The position numbers and the translations under genes are program-made. DNA of 64,000 nt from contig DLGW01000019.1 of NCBI GenBank assembly GCA_002482885.1, positions 7,761-71,760 on the forward strand, written 5' to 3'. The notes under the pieces are model-generated. The model was not told where the DNA came from and ran no database searches. It worked only from the letters and a program-made list of their open reading frames with translations. Positions 45,926 to 54,343 of the stretch are shown here, one piece after another; the stretch's first letter is position 1; the number at the start of each line of letters is the position of its first letter. Source of the DNA: Flavobacteriaceae bacterium UBA7684 (lineage in GTDB: Bacteria; Bacteroidota; Bacteroidia; Flavobacteriales; Flavobacteriaceae).

Positions 45926-47470
45926 ATGGAAAATCTAAATCCTGAAAAATCTTTTAAAAAGAAGAAAACGCCAATCATCGCTTTTGAAAAAGGAAAAATT
46001 CCCCCGCAAGCTATTGAATTAGAAGAAGCAGTTTTGGGAGCCATGTTGGTAGATCGAAAAGGAGTAGATGAGGTAATCGATATTTTAAAACCAGAAGTTT
46101 TTTATAAAGAATCGCATGGAATTATATACGAGGCCATTAATGCGTTATTTCACGAAGCTCAACCGATAGATTTATTAACAGTATCTGCTCAGTTAAGAAA
46201 AACAGGAAATTTAGAATTGGCAGGTGGCGACTTGGCTTTGATTCAATTGACTCAAAAAATAGCTTCTTCGGCACATATTGAATACCACGCCAGAATCATC
46301 TTACAAAAATATATTCAACGCAGTTTAATTCAGTTATCTGCCGAAATTATAGAAGAAAGTTACGAAGAAACGGCTGATGTTTTTGATTTATTAGACAGAG
46401 CAGAATCCAGACTTTACGATGTTACACAAGGAAATCTTAAAAAAGGTTCGGAAACTGCTCAAAAATTAGTGTTAGATGCCATAAAAAGCATTCAAAATAT
46501 TTCTAATCAACAGGGAATTAGTGGGGTACCCACAGGTTTTGACAAGTTAGACAAATTAACCTCGGGCTGGCAACCCAGCGATTTGATTATTATAGCGGCA
46601 CGTCCGGCTATGGGTAAAACGGCTTTCATTTTATCGATGGCCAAAAATATGTCCATAGACCACAACCAACCCGTTGCTTTTTTCTCGTTAGAGATGTCGG
46701 GTGAACAGTTAATCAAACGTTTGATTTCTAGCGAAACAGGATTGTCTTCCGAAAAATTAAGAACAGGTCAGCTTGAAAAACACGAATGGGAGCAGTTAAC
46801 CACCAAAGTAAAAAGATTAGAAAAAGCGCCTTTGTTTATTGATGATACGCCTTCGCTTTCCATTTTTGATTTACGAGCTAAAGCCAGAAGACTTTCCTCT
46901 CAATACGGTATAAAAATTATATTTATAGATTATTTGCAATTGATGACCACGGGGTCTACTAAAGGCGGAAATCGTGAGCAAGAAATATCTACCATTTCCA
47001 GAAACTTAAAAGCCTTAGCCAAAGAGTTAAATATTCCTGTAATTGCTTTATCACAGTTATCGCGTGCGGTAGAATCCAGACCAGGAAACAGCAAACGACC
47101 ATTACTTTCGGATTTAAGGGAGTCGGGTGCGATTGAGCAAGATGCGGATATCGTATCGTTTATTTATCGTCCAGAGTATTATAAATTAGAAACTTGGGAT
47201 GACGAAGAAGCATCTCCAACCAAAGACCAAGCAGAAATTATTGTCGCCAAACACCGTAATGGTGGATTAGATAATATCCGATTAAAATTTGTGGGTAAAT
47301 TAGGTAAGTTTGAAAATTTAGATGTTTTTGACACTCCTTTTGAGTTTCATTCTAAAATGAATGACGATAATCCATTTGCAACTCCAACCCATTTTGCTTC
47401 TCCAACAGAAGCTTTTGAATCCAACCCGAATCAAGGGAATCCAACAGACGACGACGGATTACCATTTTAA
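45926..47470 (+). CDS. dnaB: Replicative DNA helicase
   Basis: A 514-residue hexameric helicase. The N-terminal domain begins PPQAIELEEAVLGAMLVDRKGVD in two parts (about residues 25-45); the RecA-like domain has Walker A AARPAMGKTAF (K231), the Walker B IFIDYLQLM, and LSQLSRAVE with the arginine-finger region SDLRESGAIEQDADIVSFIYR. ATG at 45926 is preferred to a TTG four codons upstream. It drives fork unwinding and is loaded by the primosome; in this window priA is degenerate and dnaG lacks zinc ligands. No intein. Confidence 0.97.
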   Translation: MENLNPEKSFKKKKTPIIAFEKGKIPPQAIELEEAVLGAMLVDRKGVDEVIDILKPEVFYKESHGIIYEAINALFHEAQPIDLLTVSAQLRKTGNLELAGGDLALIQLTQKIASSAHIEYHARIILQKYIQRSLIQLSAEIIEESYEETADVFDLLDRAESRLYDVTQGNLKKGSETAQKLVLDAIKSIQNISNQQGISGVPTGFDKLDKLTSGWQPSDLIIIAARPAMGKTAFILSMAKNMSIDHNQPVAFFSLEMSGEQLIKRLISSETGLSSEKLRTGQLEKHEWEQLTTKVKRLEKAPLFIDDTPSLSIFDLRAKARRLSSQYGIKIIFIDYLQLMTTGSTKGGNREQEISTISRNLKALAKELNIPVIALSQLSRAVESRPGNSKRPLLSDLRESGAIEQDADIVSFIYRPEYYKLETWDDEEASPTKDQAEIIVAKHRNGGLDNIRLKFVGKLGKFENLDVFDTPFEFHSKMNDDNPFATPTHFASPTEAFESNPNQGNPTDDDGLPF

Positions 47471-47474
47471 GCGT

Positions 47475-48734
47475 ATGAGAAAAATCGTTTTTTTAGGACT
47501 TTTTATTTTAGTAGGATGCAAACTTTTTGCGGCTTCTATTTTAATTCCTATGGACGAAGAAAGCCAAAAAAATCATTTAAAAGCCTACGGAATTACTTAT
47601 TGGGTATTAAATAATGGTAATAAAGTTAATTGGTTGTTGAATTACAGAGGAGGTTCTTTTTTAATGCCTGACGTTCCAGAAATTCGAAAAGAATGTCAAA
47701 TCCGAGGGGTCAGTTTTGAACTAATTTCCGATGCTCAAACCGAACAATTATTAGCCGAAATCGATAGTCCTTCGCAAAACGCAGCCACTGTTATTTTGGA
47801 AAAAGCACCTAAAATAGCCGTGTATACCCCTAAAGGCAAACAACCTTGGGATGATGCAGTTACTTTAGTGTTAACGTATGCAGAAATTCCTTTTGATAAA
47901 ATATTCGACGAAGAAATCCTAAACGAAGCTCTTTTATTATACGATTGGGTACACTTACATCACGAAGATTTTACAGGGCAGTATGGGCGCTTTTTTGGAG
48001 CCTATAAAAACAGTCCTTGGTACATTCAAAATAAAAAAGAAGCAGAAGTTTTAGCTACTAAATTAGGTTACCAAAAAGTGTCGGAATCTAAATTAGCGGT
48101 AGCTACCAAATTGAAAAACTTTGTGATTGGTGGAGGATTTATGTTTGCCATGTGTGCAGCTACCGATAGTTTTGATATTGCCTTATCTGCTGATGGTATT
48201 GATATTTGCGAACCCATGTTCGACGGAGATGAATCCACTCCTGACTATCAAAATCAATTGGATTATTCCAAAACTTTTTCTTTTAAAGATTTTATTATCG
48301 AAAGAAATCCAACGGTTTACGAGTTTTCGGATATTGACACGACCAATAAAAGAAGAATTCCCATGGAAATGGATTATTTCACCTTGAATGAATTTTCTGC
48401 CAAATGGGATATGGTGCCCACCATGTTAACTCAAAATCACACCCAATTGGTCAAAGGATTTATGGGACAAACTACCGCATTTGATGTGGCTAAAATCAAA
48501 TCCAATATTATTGTTTTAGGAGAAAATAAAGACCATAACGAAGTAAAATATTTACACGGAACCGTAGGGAAGGGCTTATTCACTTTTTACGGAGGACACG
48601 ACCCCGAAGATTATCAGCACCACGTGGGTGACGAACCCACGCTATTGGACTTACATCCGAATTCCCCGGGGTATCGCTTGATTTTAAACAATGTATTGTT
48701 TCCTGCGGCTCGAAAACAGAAGAAGAAAACGTAG
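47475..48734 (+). CDS. Exported protein often labelled 'asparagine synthetase B', function unknown
   Basis: A 419-residue protein that begins MRKIVFLGLFILVGCKLFA, either a Sec signal or a lipobox (LVGC). Homologues in flavobacteria carry, to my memory, the name asparagine synthetase B, but there is no N-terminal nucleophile Cys2 and no PP-loop, so the name is not supported. Visible parts: LLNYRGGSFLMPD, DWVHLHHEDFTGQYG, GGGFMFAMCAATD and GKGLFTFYGGHDPEDYQHH; the last two are reminiscent of glutamine-amidotransferase/ThuA-like folds, which is speculation. It starts four bases after dnaB and may be co-transcribed. An upstream in-frame start inside dnaB is rejected. Confidence 0.75.
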   Translation: MRKIVFLGLFILVGCKLFAASILIPMDEESQKNHLKAYGITYWVLNNGNKVNWLLNYRGGSFLMPDVPEIRKECQIRGVSFELISDAQTEQLLAEIDSPSQNAATVILEKAPKIAVYTPKGKQPWDDAVTLVLTYAEIPFDKIFDEEILNEALLLYDWVHLHHEDFTGQYGRFFGAYKNSPWYIQNKKEAEVLATKLGYQKVSESKLAVATKLKNFVIGGGFMFAMCAATDSFDIALSADGIDICEPMFDGDESTPDYQNQLDYSKTFSFKDFIIERNPTVYEFSDIDTTNKRRIPMEMDYFTLNEFSAKWDMVPTMLTQNHTQLVKGFMGQTTAFDVAKIKSNIIVLGENKDHNEVKYLHGTVGKGLFTFYGGHDPEDYQHHVGDEPTLLDLHPNSPGYRLILNNVLFPAARKQKKKT

Positions 48735-48749
48735 GGGTTTAATTTGGGC

Positions 48750-48797
48750 GTGCCAGTTTGCAAAAACAAACTGTCGTGCCGTTGGCATTAATGAATG
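48750..48797 (+). repeat. Intergenic repeat, family B, copy 2
   Basis: GTGCCAGTTTGC, AAAAACAAACTG, GTGCCGTTGG in order, with a CAGTTTG / CAAACTG hairpin around CAAAAA. It matches the copy at 40409 and, like it, follows a gene end. Confidence 0.65.
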
Positions 48798-48850
48798 CCG
48801 CCGTCACTCACGCGAAAAAAACTTATCAACAAAATTCAAAAAATACCTTT

Positions 48851-48903
48851 TTGCCACTTATCGCCCATTTCGCCCACTTATGCGAAAAATTCGCCCAGTT
48901 ATG
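48851..48903 (+). repeat. Short direct repeats of TTCGCCCASTTATG
   Basis: TTCGCCCACTTATG at 48869 and TTCGCCCAGTTATG at 48890, 21 bases apart, with a degenerate copy TTGCCACTTATCG at 48851. DnaA-box-like nonamers flank the cluster (TTATCAACA at 48822, TGTGGATAG at 48907). The remainder of 48735-49016 shows family B and nothing else I can name. Confidence 0.55.
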
Positions 48904-49016
48904 ACTTGTGGATAGATTTCTTTGGCAGTTATTGACAAATCGCTCAGAATAAGAATTTTTAAGGGTGATTGAAAAAACTTAGTTTTGGAAAACTTTCAAA
49001 TAAATAATACAAAAAA

Positions 49017-50444
49017 ATGAAGCATTTTTTAATCCTTATTATTGCTATCGTATATTTTAATCCTGTTGTAGGGCAAACCCCTGTTGTTGAATGGAAAAAA
49101 AATATCTCCACAGGACATCCAAAAATTATTATCCAAACTAATGAAAATGGATTCGCCAGTTTAACCCATTTTGACAATGTTATTACGCTAACCAAAAGCG
49201 ATGAAAATGGAGATTTATTATGGGATTATAAATTTGAAAATGCATTTCCAAATCAGATAAGTAATTTTATTGAAACAAAAAACGGTGATTTTTTATTGGT
49301 TGGAAGTCAATCAAATCCTTCTACAAGTACAGATTTGTGGTTGATTAAATTGGATAAAAATGGAAATTACTTATGGCAAAAAAGTTTTGGAGGAAAAGTT
49401 CTAGATTCAGGCGTTGATATTATTGAGTCTTCGGATAATAATATCCTAGTAGTGGGTTTTACAAGTTCTTTAGATGGAGATGTTTCTAATAATAATGGAT
49501 ATATAGATGTTTGGGTAGTTAAAGTTGATTTTGATGGAAATGTCATTTGGAAAAGAACTTATGGAGGCACGGGAGAAGAAGTTCCATTTTTAATTAAAAA
49601 ATCAAAGGAAGGATACTGGATTCAGGGGAAAACATCTGGTTCTACAGATGGGAACTTAAATAATAGCTATAATAGAAAAGGTTCATGGAATTTTCATATT
49701 AATGAACAAGGGGAAATCACAAAACAGATTGTTTTAGACTTTGTTTCATCTGTATTTATGGAAGAAGATAATGGTTATCTAAGCGTTTTTTATAACGAAA
49801 TAGAAAAACAATATTCTGTGGTTAAATTTGACTTAAACGGAAAATACATTTGGGATAAAAAACTCGATTTGAAAGGAGAATATTATTCTTTGAATAATAT
49901 AATTCAATTAAATACTAAAGAATTTATTTTTTATGGTAGTAATTTAACTTCTGAATTAACTCGTGATAGGGAAGTTTTTTTAATGAAATATGATTCCAAT
50001 TTTAATAAAATTTGGGAAATTAATTTAGGAACGGAACTTATTGATTATTCAGTTAGTAAAGGATTAAAAATACTTTCGGATGATGAATATTTAGTATTTG
50101 GTTCAACACAAATACTAAATACAGAGGAAAGTACAGAAATGATTCCGCTTAATTTAAGCAATTGGGTAACTAAAGTCTCCGAACCGAATCTTGCGACTAC
50201 AGAATTTAGCAATAGCAATTCTGTTGATTTTAGTCCAAATCCAGTAAAAGACGTTCTAAATATTACAAACAACGAGAATATTAGCCGAATTTATATTTTT
50301 AATTACTTAGGTCAATTAGTATACGATTCATATCTGAATTCTGAAACAACAAGTATAAATACAACTAATTTGTGTTCTGGAAATTATATTCTAAAACTTG
50401 AAACGATAAATAATACTAAAACCATAAAGTTTATTAAACAATAG
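49017..50444 (+). CDS. Secreted beta-propeller-like protein with T9SS type A sorting domain
   Basis: A 475-residue T9SS cargo. A signal peptide (ending VVGQ) is followed by propeller-like repeats in which a blade reads DLWLIKLDKNGNYLWQKSFG or DVWVVKVDFDGNVIWKRTYG (about every 50 residues), then a C-terminal sorting domain SVDFSPNPVKDVLNITNN to TIKFIKQ. It should be exported and processed by PorU. It stands in an accessory patch with no conserved neighbours, and its gene is followed by a remnant of another cargo-like gene. Ligand or function unknown. Confidence 0.82.
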   Translation: MKHFLILIIAIVYFNPVVGQTPVVEWKKNISTGHPKIIIQTNENGFASLTHFDNVITLTKSDENGDLLWDYKFENAFPNQISNFIETKNGDFLLVGSQSNPSTSTDLWLIKLDKNGNYLWQKSFGGKVLDSGVDIIESSDNNILVVGFTSSLDGDVSNNNGYIDVWVVKVDFDGNVIWKRTYGGTGEEVPFLIKKSKEGYWIQGKTSGSTDGNLNNSYNRKGSWNFHINEQGEITKQIVLDFVSSVFMEEDNGYLSVFYNEIEKQYSVVKFDLNGKYIWDKKLDLKGEYYSLNNIIQLNTKEFIFYGSNLTSELTRDREVFLMKYDSNFNKIWEINLGTELIDYSVSKGLKILSDDEYLVFGSTQILNTEESTEMIPLNLSNWVTKVSEPNLATTEFSNSNSVDFSPNPVKDVLNITNNENISRIYIFNYLGQLVYDSYLNSETTSINTTNLCSGNYILKLETINNTKTIKFIKQ

Positions 50445-50501
50445 GCGCTAAAAGGGCATTTGTGTAAATGATATTTCTGAAATAGTTTTGGGAAAAATAT
50501 C

Positions 50502-50530
50502 AAAAACCAGATTCATGAAAAACCAGATTC
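50502..50530 (+). repeat. 13-base direct repeat at a gene remnant
   Basis: AAAAACCAGATTC occurs at 50502-50514 and again at 50518-50530, the second copy being codons 2 to 6 of the short frame starting at 50515. Confidence 0.6.
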
Positions 50531-50634
50531 TAACCCCATTAATGCTTCTTTTTTCGTTATTCGCTTGGTCACAAACCACCAAACTAAAATTTGAATATGA
50601 TGTTGCGAGTAATATGCATGCTACAAGAATATAA
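50515..50634 (+). pseudogene. Remnant of a secreted protein gene (39 codons)
   Basis: An ATG frame of 39 codons encodes a clean signal peptide (MKNQILTPLMLLFSLFAWSQ) followed by TTKLKFEYDVASN and then a stop. The part after the signal resembles the start of YD-repeat or T9SS cargo proteins (KLKFEYDVAGNQ-like), of which nothing more remains. A 13-base direct repeat surrounds its start. It looks like the 5' stump of a gene lost by deletion; a genuine tiny exported peptide is the alternative. Confidence 0.5.
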
Positions 50635-50678
50635 ATAAAATTAGTAACCAATTAATTTTTAAACTTAACAATATAATT

Positions 50679-51134
50679 ATGAAAATATTTTTTAAAACGC
50701 TATTTGTAATCTCAACGATTTTAGTTTTAAACTCATGTGCTTTAAGACCTATTACATCAAGCTATGATTATCAAAAAAATAAAGTTGAAAGAATTGATTT
50801 TGATAAATTAGGAAACGGGCGAATATTGATTTATAACGGAGCAAATGCTTTACACAAAATTGACAATACAGCAAGATTAAATATTTGGATTGATGAAAAA
50901 CCTATGGGGCAGATTAGAGCTAGTGAATATGCCATTATCGAATTAGAAAAAGGAACATATGATTTCAAACTTCTCCATGTAGATATGTTTAATTTTAAAA
51001 GTAATCATAAGATAGAAATTGATGAAAAAACGAAAATAATTAAGATTAAGCCGACGGTTACATCTAATGAGTTGACAATAACAAATACGCTTCCGAATAA
51101 TTTTGACAAGTTCAAGTACGTGGAAAATAGATAA
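50679..51134 (+). CDS. Small lipoprotein, unknown function
   Basis: A 151-residue lipoprotein: signal peptide ending LNSCALRP (no acidic surface-export residues, so probably facing the periplasm), then a beta-rich domain with RLNIWIDEKPMGQIRASEYAII and LEKGTYDFKLLHVD. This pattern (short cofactor-less sandwich ending in a Gly-Thr-Tyr turn) recalls DUF2846-type lipoproteins, a weak resemblance. It lies 76 bases before another small lipoprotein and may be transcribed with it. Base composition is more AT-rich than the flanking core genes. Confidence 0.65.
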   Translation: MKIFFKTLFVISTILVLNSCALRPITSSYDYQKNKVERIDFDKLGNGRILIYNGANALHKIDNTARLNIWIDEKPMGQIRASEYAIIELEKGTYDFKLLHVDMFNFKSNHKIEIDEKTKIIKIKPTVTSNELTITNTLPNNFDKFKYVENR

Positions 51135-51210
51135 AATACCAAACGTCTGAACAAGCCGAAAAAAGACGATAAATAAGAAGTAAGCATAATCTAAAAGAAA
51201 AGAAAGACCA

Positions 51211-51708
51211 ATGAAAAAAAGAATGATTTCTATGGCATTAGCAGCCTTAATTTTAACCAGTAGTTGTGCCAGTATTGTTAGCAAAAGCGAATATCCAATT
51301 GCAATTAACAGTACACCATCAGAAGCAAAAATAACCGTAACCAACAAAAAAGGAATTGTTGTTTATGAAGGTAATACTCCTTCTAACATATATCTAAAAT
51401 CTGGTGCCGGTTTCTTTTCTAAAGCCGCATATACTGTAAAATTTGAAAAAGACGGTTACGATGCACGAACAGTTCCAGTTGAATTTAAAGTTGATGGTTG
51501 GTATTGGGGGAATCTTGTATTTGGAGGACTTTTAGGATTTTTAATCATCGACCCAGCGACAGGTGCCATGTATAAATTGAAAACTGAGTTTTTAAATGAA
51601 ACTTTAAGCAAATCAACTGCTGATGTTCATAGTCCTAAGTTAGAGGTTTATTCAATCAATGATATTCCGGTAGAATGGAAAAACAATCTGGTTTTAATTC
51701 AGAAATAA
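51211..51708 (+). CDS. PEGA-like lipoprotein
   Basis: A 165-residue lipoprotein: lipobox LTSSCASIV, then a PEGA-like domain (YPIAINSTPSEAKITVTNK; YTVKFEKDGYDARTVPVEF) and a hydrophobic Gly-rich stretch (WYWGNLVFGGLLGFLIIDPA) before DPATGAMYKL. The arrangement is that of the widespread 'CsgG-neighbour' small envelope lipoproteins whose function is unclear. No surface-export signal follows the cysteine. It ends before a terminator shared with the convergent helicase gene. Confidence 0.75.
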   Translation: MKKRMISMALAALILTSSCASIVSKSEYPIAINSTPSEAKITVTNKKGIVVYEGNTPSNIYLKSGAGFFSKAAYTVKFEKDGYDARTVPVEFKVDGWYWGNLVFGGLLGFLIIDPATGAMYKLKTEFLNETLSKSTADVHSPKLEVYSINDIPVEWKNNLVLIQK

Positions 51709-51718
51709 ATCAGAAACA

Positions 51719-51750
51719 AAAAGAGGGCTGCTCATAAGCAGTCCTCTTTT
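51719..51750. terminator. Terminator after the PEGA-like lipoprotein gene
   Basis: Stem AAAAGAGGGCTGCT / AGCAGTCCTCTTTT with a CATA loop, A/T-flanked on both strands, between convergent genes. Confidence 0.9.
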
Positions 51751-51780
51751 GTTTGATGTTGTACCGTTTTGGGAAACGGC

Positions 51781-53028
51781 CTAATACCACCTCTTTTTAT
51801 TCTTCTTTGAACTTTCTGATTTTCTGGAATTGGTGTTCTCTTTGTTTTTGTTGCGTAAATCGGGTTTGGCATCGGCTGGTTTTTCTACTTCGCTCCAAGG
51901 AAACGGGTGATCAGAAATGGTTTTTACCTTAGCCTTAGTTAACAGTTCAATGTCTTTCCAGTATGGTTTTTCATCTTTACTACAAAACGAAATCGCAATG
52001 CCTTCGCGTCCGGCACGGGCAGTTCTGCCAATACGGTGCACATAGGTTTCAGGAATATTGGGTAAATCTAGGTTTACCACAAACGAAAGTTGGTCAATAT
52101 CAATACCACGGGCAGCAATGTCGGTTGCTACTAAAACACTTACTTCTTTGCTTTTAAATTTATCTAACGCTCTTTGACGCGCCGATTGAGATTTATCCCC
52201 GTGAATGGCTTCTGCTTGAATTCCATTTTTTTCTAAAGCTTTTACTACGTTGTCGGCTCCGTGTTTGGTGCGTACAAAAACCAACACATCGGTCATTTTA
52301 TCGTTTCGGATAATATGGTACAACAGTTTGCGTTTGTCTTCTTTTTCTACAAAATAAATGCGTTGAGCCACTTTTTCGGCAGTGGAAGAAACTGGAGTTA
52401 CTTCTACCCATTTTGGGGATTTTAAAAATTGGTCTGCCATTTCACGAATAGCCATGGGCATGGTGGCCGAAAACAAAATCGTTTGGCGATTATCGGGCGT
52501 TAACTTGATGATTTTTTTCACATCATGAATAAAACCCATATCTAACATTTGATCAGCTTCATCCAACACCAAAAAATGTAAATGATCTAAATCTACAAAA
52601 CCTTGTTTGTGTAAATCCAATAACCTACCCGGTGTGGCTACTAAAACATCGACTCCTTTTTTTAAAACATCGACTTGCGGAACTTGCGAAACACCACCAA
52701 AAACCGTCAATTGATTCAAGTGCGTAAACATGCCATAAGCATCAAAGTTTTGACCGATTTGTACCGCCAATTCACGCGTAGGTGTAACCACCAAACAACG
52801 AATTTTTTTAGCTTTTTTAGCGGAACCACCTAAACGATTCAAATGTTGTACAATCGGAATCGCAAACGCTGCGGTTTTACCGGTACCCGTTTGCGCACAA
52901 CCAACCAAATCATTACCCGCAATTAATAACGGAATGCATTTTTCTTGTATAGGCGTAGGGGTGGTGTAACCTTGTTCTTCAATAGCTTTTAAAACAGTTG
53001 GCGATAAATCAAAATCTTCAAATTTCAT
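51781..53028 (-). CDS. DEAD-box ATP-dependent RNA helicase (RhlE-like)
   Basis: A 415-residue DEAD-box helicase. Q motif (PTPIQEKCIPLLIAG), motif I AQTGTGKTAAF, Ia PTRELAVQ, II VLDEADQMLDMGF, III SATMP, IV-VI FVRTKHGADN, ATDIAARGIDI and HRIGRTARAGREG are all intact. A short basic C-terminal tail (Lys/Asn/Ser-rich, ending KNKKRWY) follows the core. It probably remodels rRNA or mRNA, especially in the cold. It is transcribed alone. The subfamily (RhlE versus CshA) is judged by overall look only. Confidence 0.93.
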   Translation of the reverse strand: MKFEDFDLSPTVLKAIEEQGYTTPTPIQEKCIPLLIAGNDLVGCAQTGTGKTAAFAIPIVQHLNRLGGSAKKAKKIRCLVVTPTRELAVQIGQNFDAYGMFTHLNQLTVFGGVSQVPQVDVLKKGVDVLVATPGRLLDLHKQGFVDLDHLHFLVLDEADQMLDMGFIHDVKKIIKLTPDNRQTILFSATMPMAIREMADQFLKSPKWVEVTPVSSTAEKVAQRIYFVEKEDKRKLLYHIIRNDKMTDVLVFVRTKHGADNVVKALEKNGIQAEAIHGDKSQSARQRALDKFKSKEVSVLVATDIAARGIDIDQLSFVVNLDLPNIPETYVHRIGRTARAGREGIAISFCSKDEKPYWKDIELLTKAKVKTISDHPFPWSEVEKPADAKPDLRNKNKENTNSRKSESSKKNKKRWY

Positions 53029-53168
53029 GTATAGGGTAAAAAATTAAGCGCCAAAGGTCGGGATTTAAAATTTAAGATTCTAGATTTGAGAATCTAGATT
53101 TGAGATTGATTTTTTTGGCTTCGAATATTTGAAAACGATTTTTTTAGAAATTAGCCAAAAAAAATTAC

Positions 53169-53540
53169 ATGCCTAATTCAGAAAACGTTTTTCAAATTCC
53201 GCAACAATACCGAAAACTAGAAAATCTGCATATTTTTTTATGGTTGATTAAAGATTTATGTTGGGTAATGTTATGGAAACCTTTGGGTTTGTTTATGGTT
53301 ATTCCTACGGTAGGGGCTGCGGTGGTCATTGCTTGGCAAACCCGAAAAATATATAGTGAATTAATGCACAATATTGCGGTAGTTTTTTGGATTTTAGCCA
53401 ATGCTTATTGGATGATTGTGGAATTCTTTTTTGAAAAAGACGAGTTAAGATATTACGCTGCCATTCCGTTTGTTTTAGGTTTGTTGGTTCTTGTGTATTA
53501 TTATACTTCGGAATTTTTTAAAGCGAACCGAAAATTCTAA
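53169..53540 (+). CDS. Small integral membrane protein, unknown function
   Basis: A 123-residue protein with about three membrane helices (LWKPLGLFMVIPTVGAAVVI; LMHNIAVVFWILANAYWMIV; YYAAIPFVLGLLVLVYYY) and a charged N-terminus. No signal peptide or known motif. It lies alone between the helicase and the PASTA gene, with a spacer of TCTAGATTTGAGA direct repeats upstream (53079-53108). I do not recognise a family; it appears complete and its codon use looks like that of neighbours. Confidence 0.65.
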   Translation: MPNSENVFQIPQQYRKLENLHIFLWLIKDLCWVMLWKPLGLFMVIPTVGAAVVIAWQTRKIYSELMHNIAVVFWILANAYWMIVEFFFEKDELRYYAAIPFVLGLLVLVYYYTSEFFKANRKF

Positions 53541-53568
53541 AATTTCTGTTGTGTAAACGATTGAGGGA

Positions 53569-53669
53569 TTGTTGGAGTTCCTTTAAATCAAGGGGCTTTA
53601 GACCTTGATTTAAAGAACGACTCCCGAAAGCGTGACAGCATTCGCCTTGTGGCGGATGGTGATACACCC
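53569..53669 (+). repeat. Structured intergenic repeat, family A, copy 2
   Basis: TTGTTGGAGTTC (53569), stem-loop TTTAAATCAAGG / CCTTGATTTAAA (53582-53614), linker GAACGACTCCCGAAAGCGTG, second hairpin CATTCGCC-TTGT-GGCGGATG (53639-53658), then GTGATACACCC. It has the same block order as the copies at 7561 and 56312. Confidence 0.7.
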
Positions 53670-53708
53670 AAAAAAATAGGATTTCTTCCAACTCTCTTTT
53701 TTTCAGCC

Positions 53709-53716
53709 TATATTTG
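53709..53716 (+). promoter_or_regulatory. -7 element of the PASTA-rluD-menB transcript
   Basis: TATATTTG, an exact TAnnTTTG match, 15 bases before the ATG at 53732, which would leave a leader of under ten bases. No clear -33 element. Confidence 0.5.
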
Positions 53717-53731
53717 CCAAAAGATTTTTTT

Positions 53732-54343
53732 ATGAGTGTAATTCAATTTATTAAGTCTAAAACATTTTTTAAGCATTTGGGCATTATGGCAGCCATTGTA
53801 ATTGCGCTGTCTATAGGGGTGATGAAATGGCTGGAAAGTTCAACCAATCATGGGCAAGAAATTACCGTTCCAGATTTAAGAAAGTTAACACTATCTAAGG
53901 TTTCCGAAAAATTAGAAGGTATTGAACTGGAATATGTTTTGGTAGATTCGGTGGATTATCGAAGTGATTTTCCTCCGTTGTCTGTAGTGCAACAAGATCC
54001 TTTTCCGGGGGAAAAAGTAAAAAGTAATCGTAAAATTTATATTAAAATCAACTCGTCTACTTTTGGGAATATCACTTTGCCAGAATTGATTCAAGTATCT
54101 TATCGTCAGGCTATTCCTACTTTAAAAGCCGCAGGTTTACAATTGGGAACAGTTACTTACGTGCCTAATATTGGTAAAGACATGGTGTTGGAAGTTAAAA
54201 TGAACGGAAGAACTCTTAAAGGAGGTGAAAAAGTAAAAAAATCATCAAAAATTGATTTGGTGTTGGGGGACGGAAATGCAGGTTCAGTAACGGATTCTAT
54301 TATTTCGATTGAACAAATTATGAATGATGTAAAATCTTTTTAA
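53732..54343 (+). CDS. PASTA domain membrane protein
   Basis: A 203-residue protein: one membrane helix (residues about 13-32, LGIMAAIVIALSIGVMKWL) and two or three PASTA domains outside (EITVPDLRKLTLSKVSEKLE; ITLPELIQVSYRQAIPTLKA; VLEVKMNGRTLKGGEKVKKS). PASTA modules bind peptidoglycan or lipid II-like ligands, usually on serine/threonine kinases; no kinase is attached here. ATG at 53732 is chosen over an upstream in-frame start inside the promoter. Its stop overlaps the rluD-type gene by one base, a pairing I believe is conserved in flavobacteria. Confidence 0.87.
   Translation: MSVIQFIKSKTFFKHLGIMAAIVIALSIGVMKWLESSTNHGQEITVPDLRKLTLSKVSEKLEGIELEYVLVDSVDYRSDFPPLSVVQQDPFPGEKVKSNRKIYIKINSSTFGNITLPELIQVSYRQAIPTLKAAGLQLGTVTYVPNIGKDMVLEVKMNGRTLKGGEKVKKSSKIDLVLGDGNAGSVTDSIISIEQIMNDVKSF

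Noticed and set aside
47475..48734. Calling this gene asparagine synthetase B
   Set aside because: No N-terminal nucleophile cysteine, no ATP pyrophosphatase loop, and an export signal; an inherited name would mislead.
48691..48915. 74-residue frame across the 3' end of the secreted protein gene and family B repeat
   Set aside because: Arg/Lys-rich composition from repeat DNA, overlaps a real gene end, no signal or motif.
48812..48915. Chromosomal origin of replication
   Set aside because: Only two imperfect DnaA-like boxes and no dnaA, AT-unwinding repeats or skew information; kept only as a low-interest observation.
50943..51347. 134-residue antisense frame across the two small lipoprotein genes
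   Set aside because: Phe/Leu/Ile-rich mirror of AT-rich coding sequence; both sense genes have clear lipoprotein signals.
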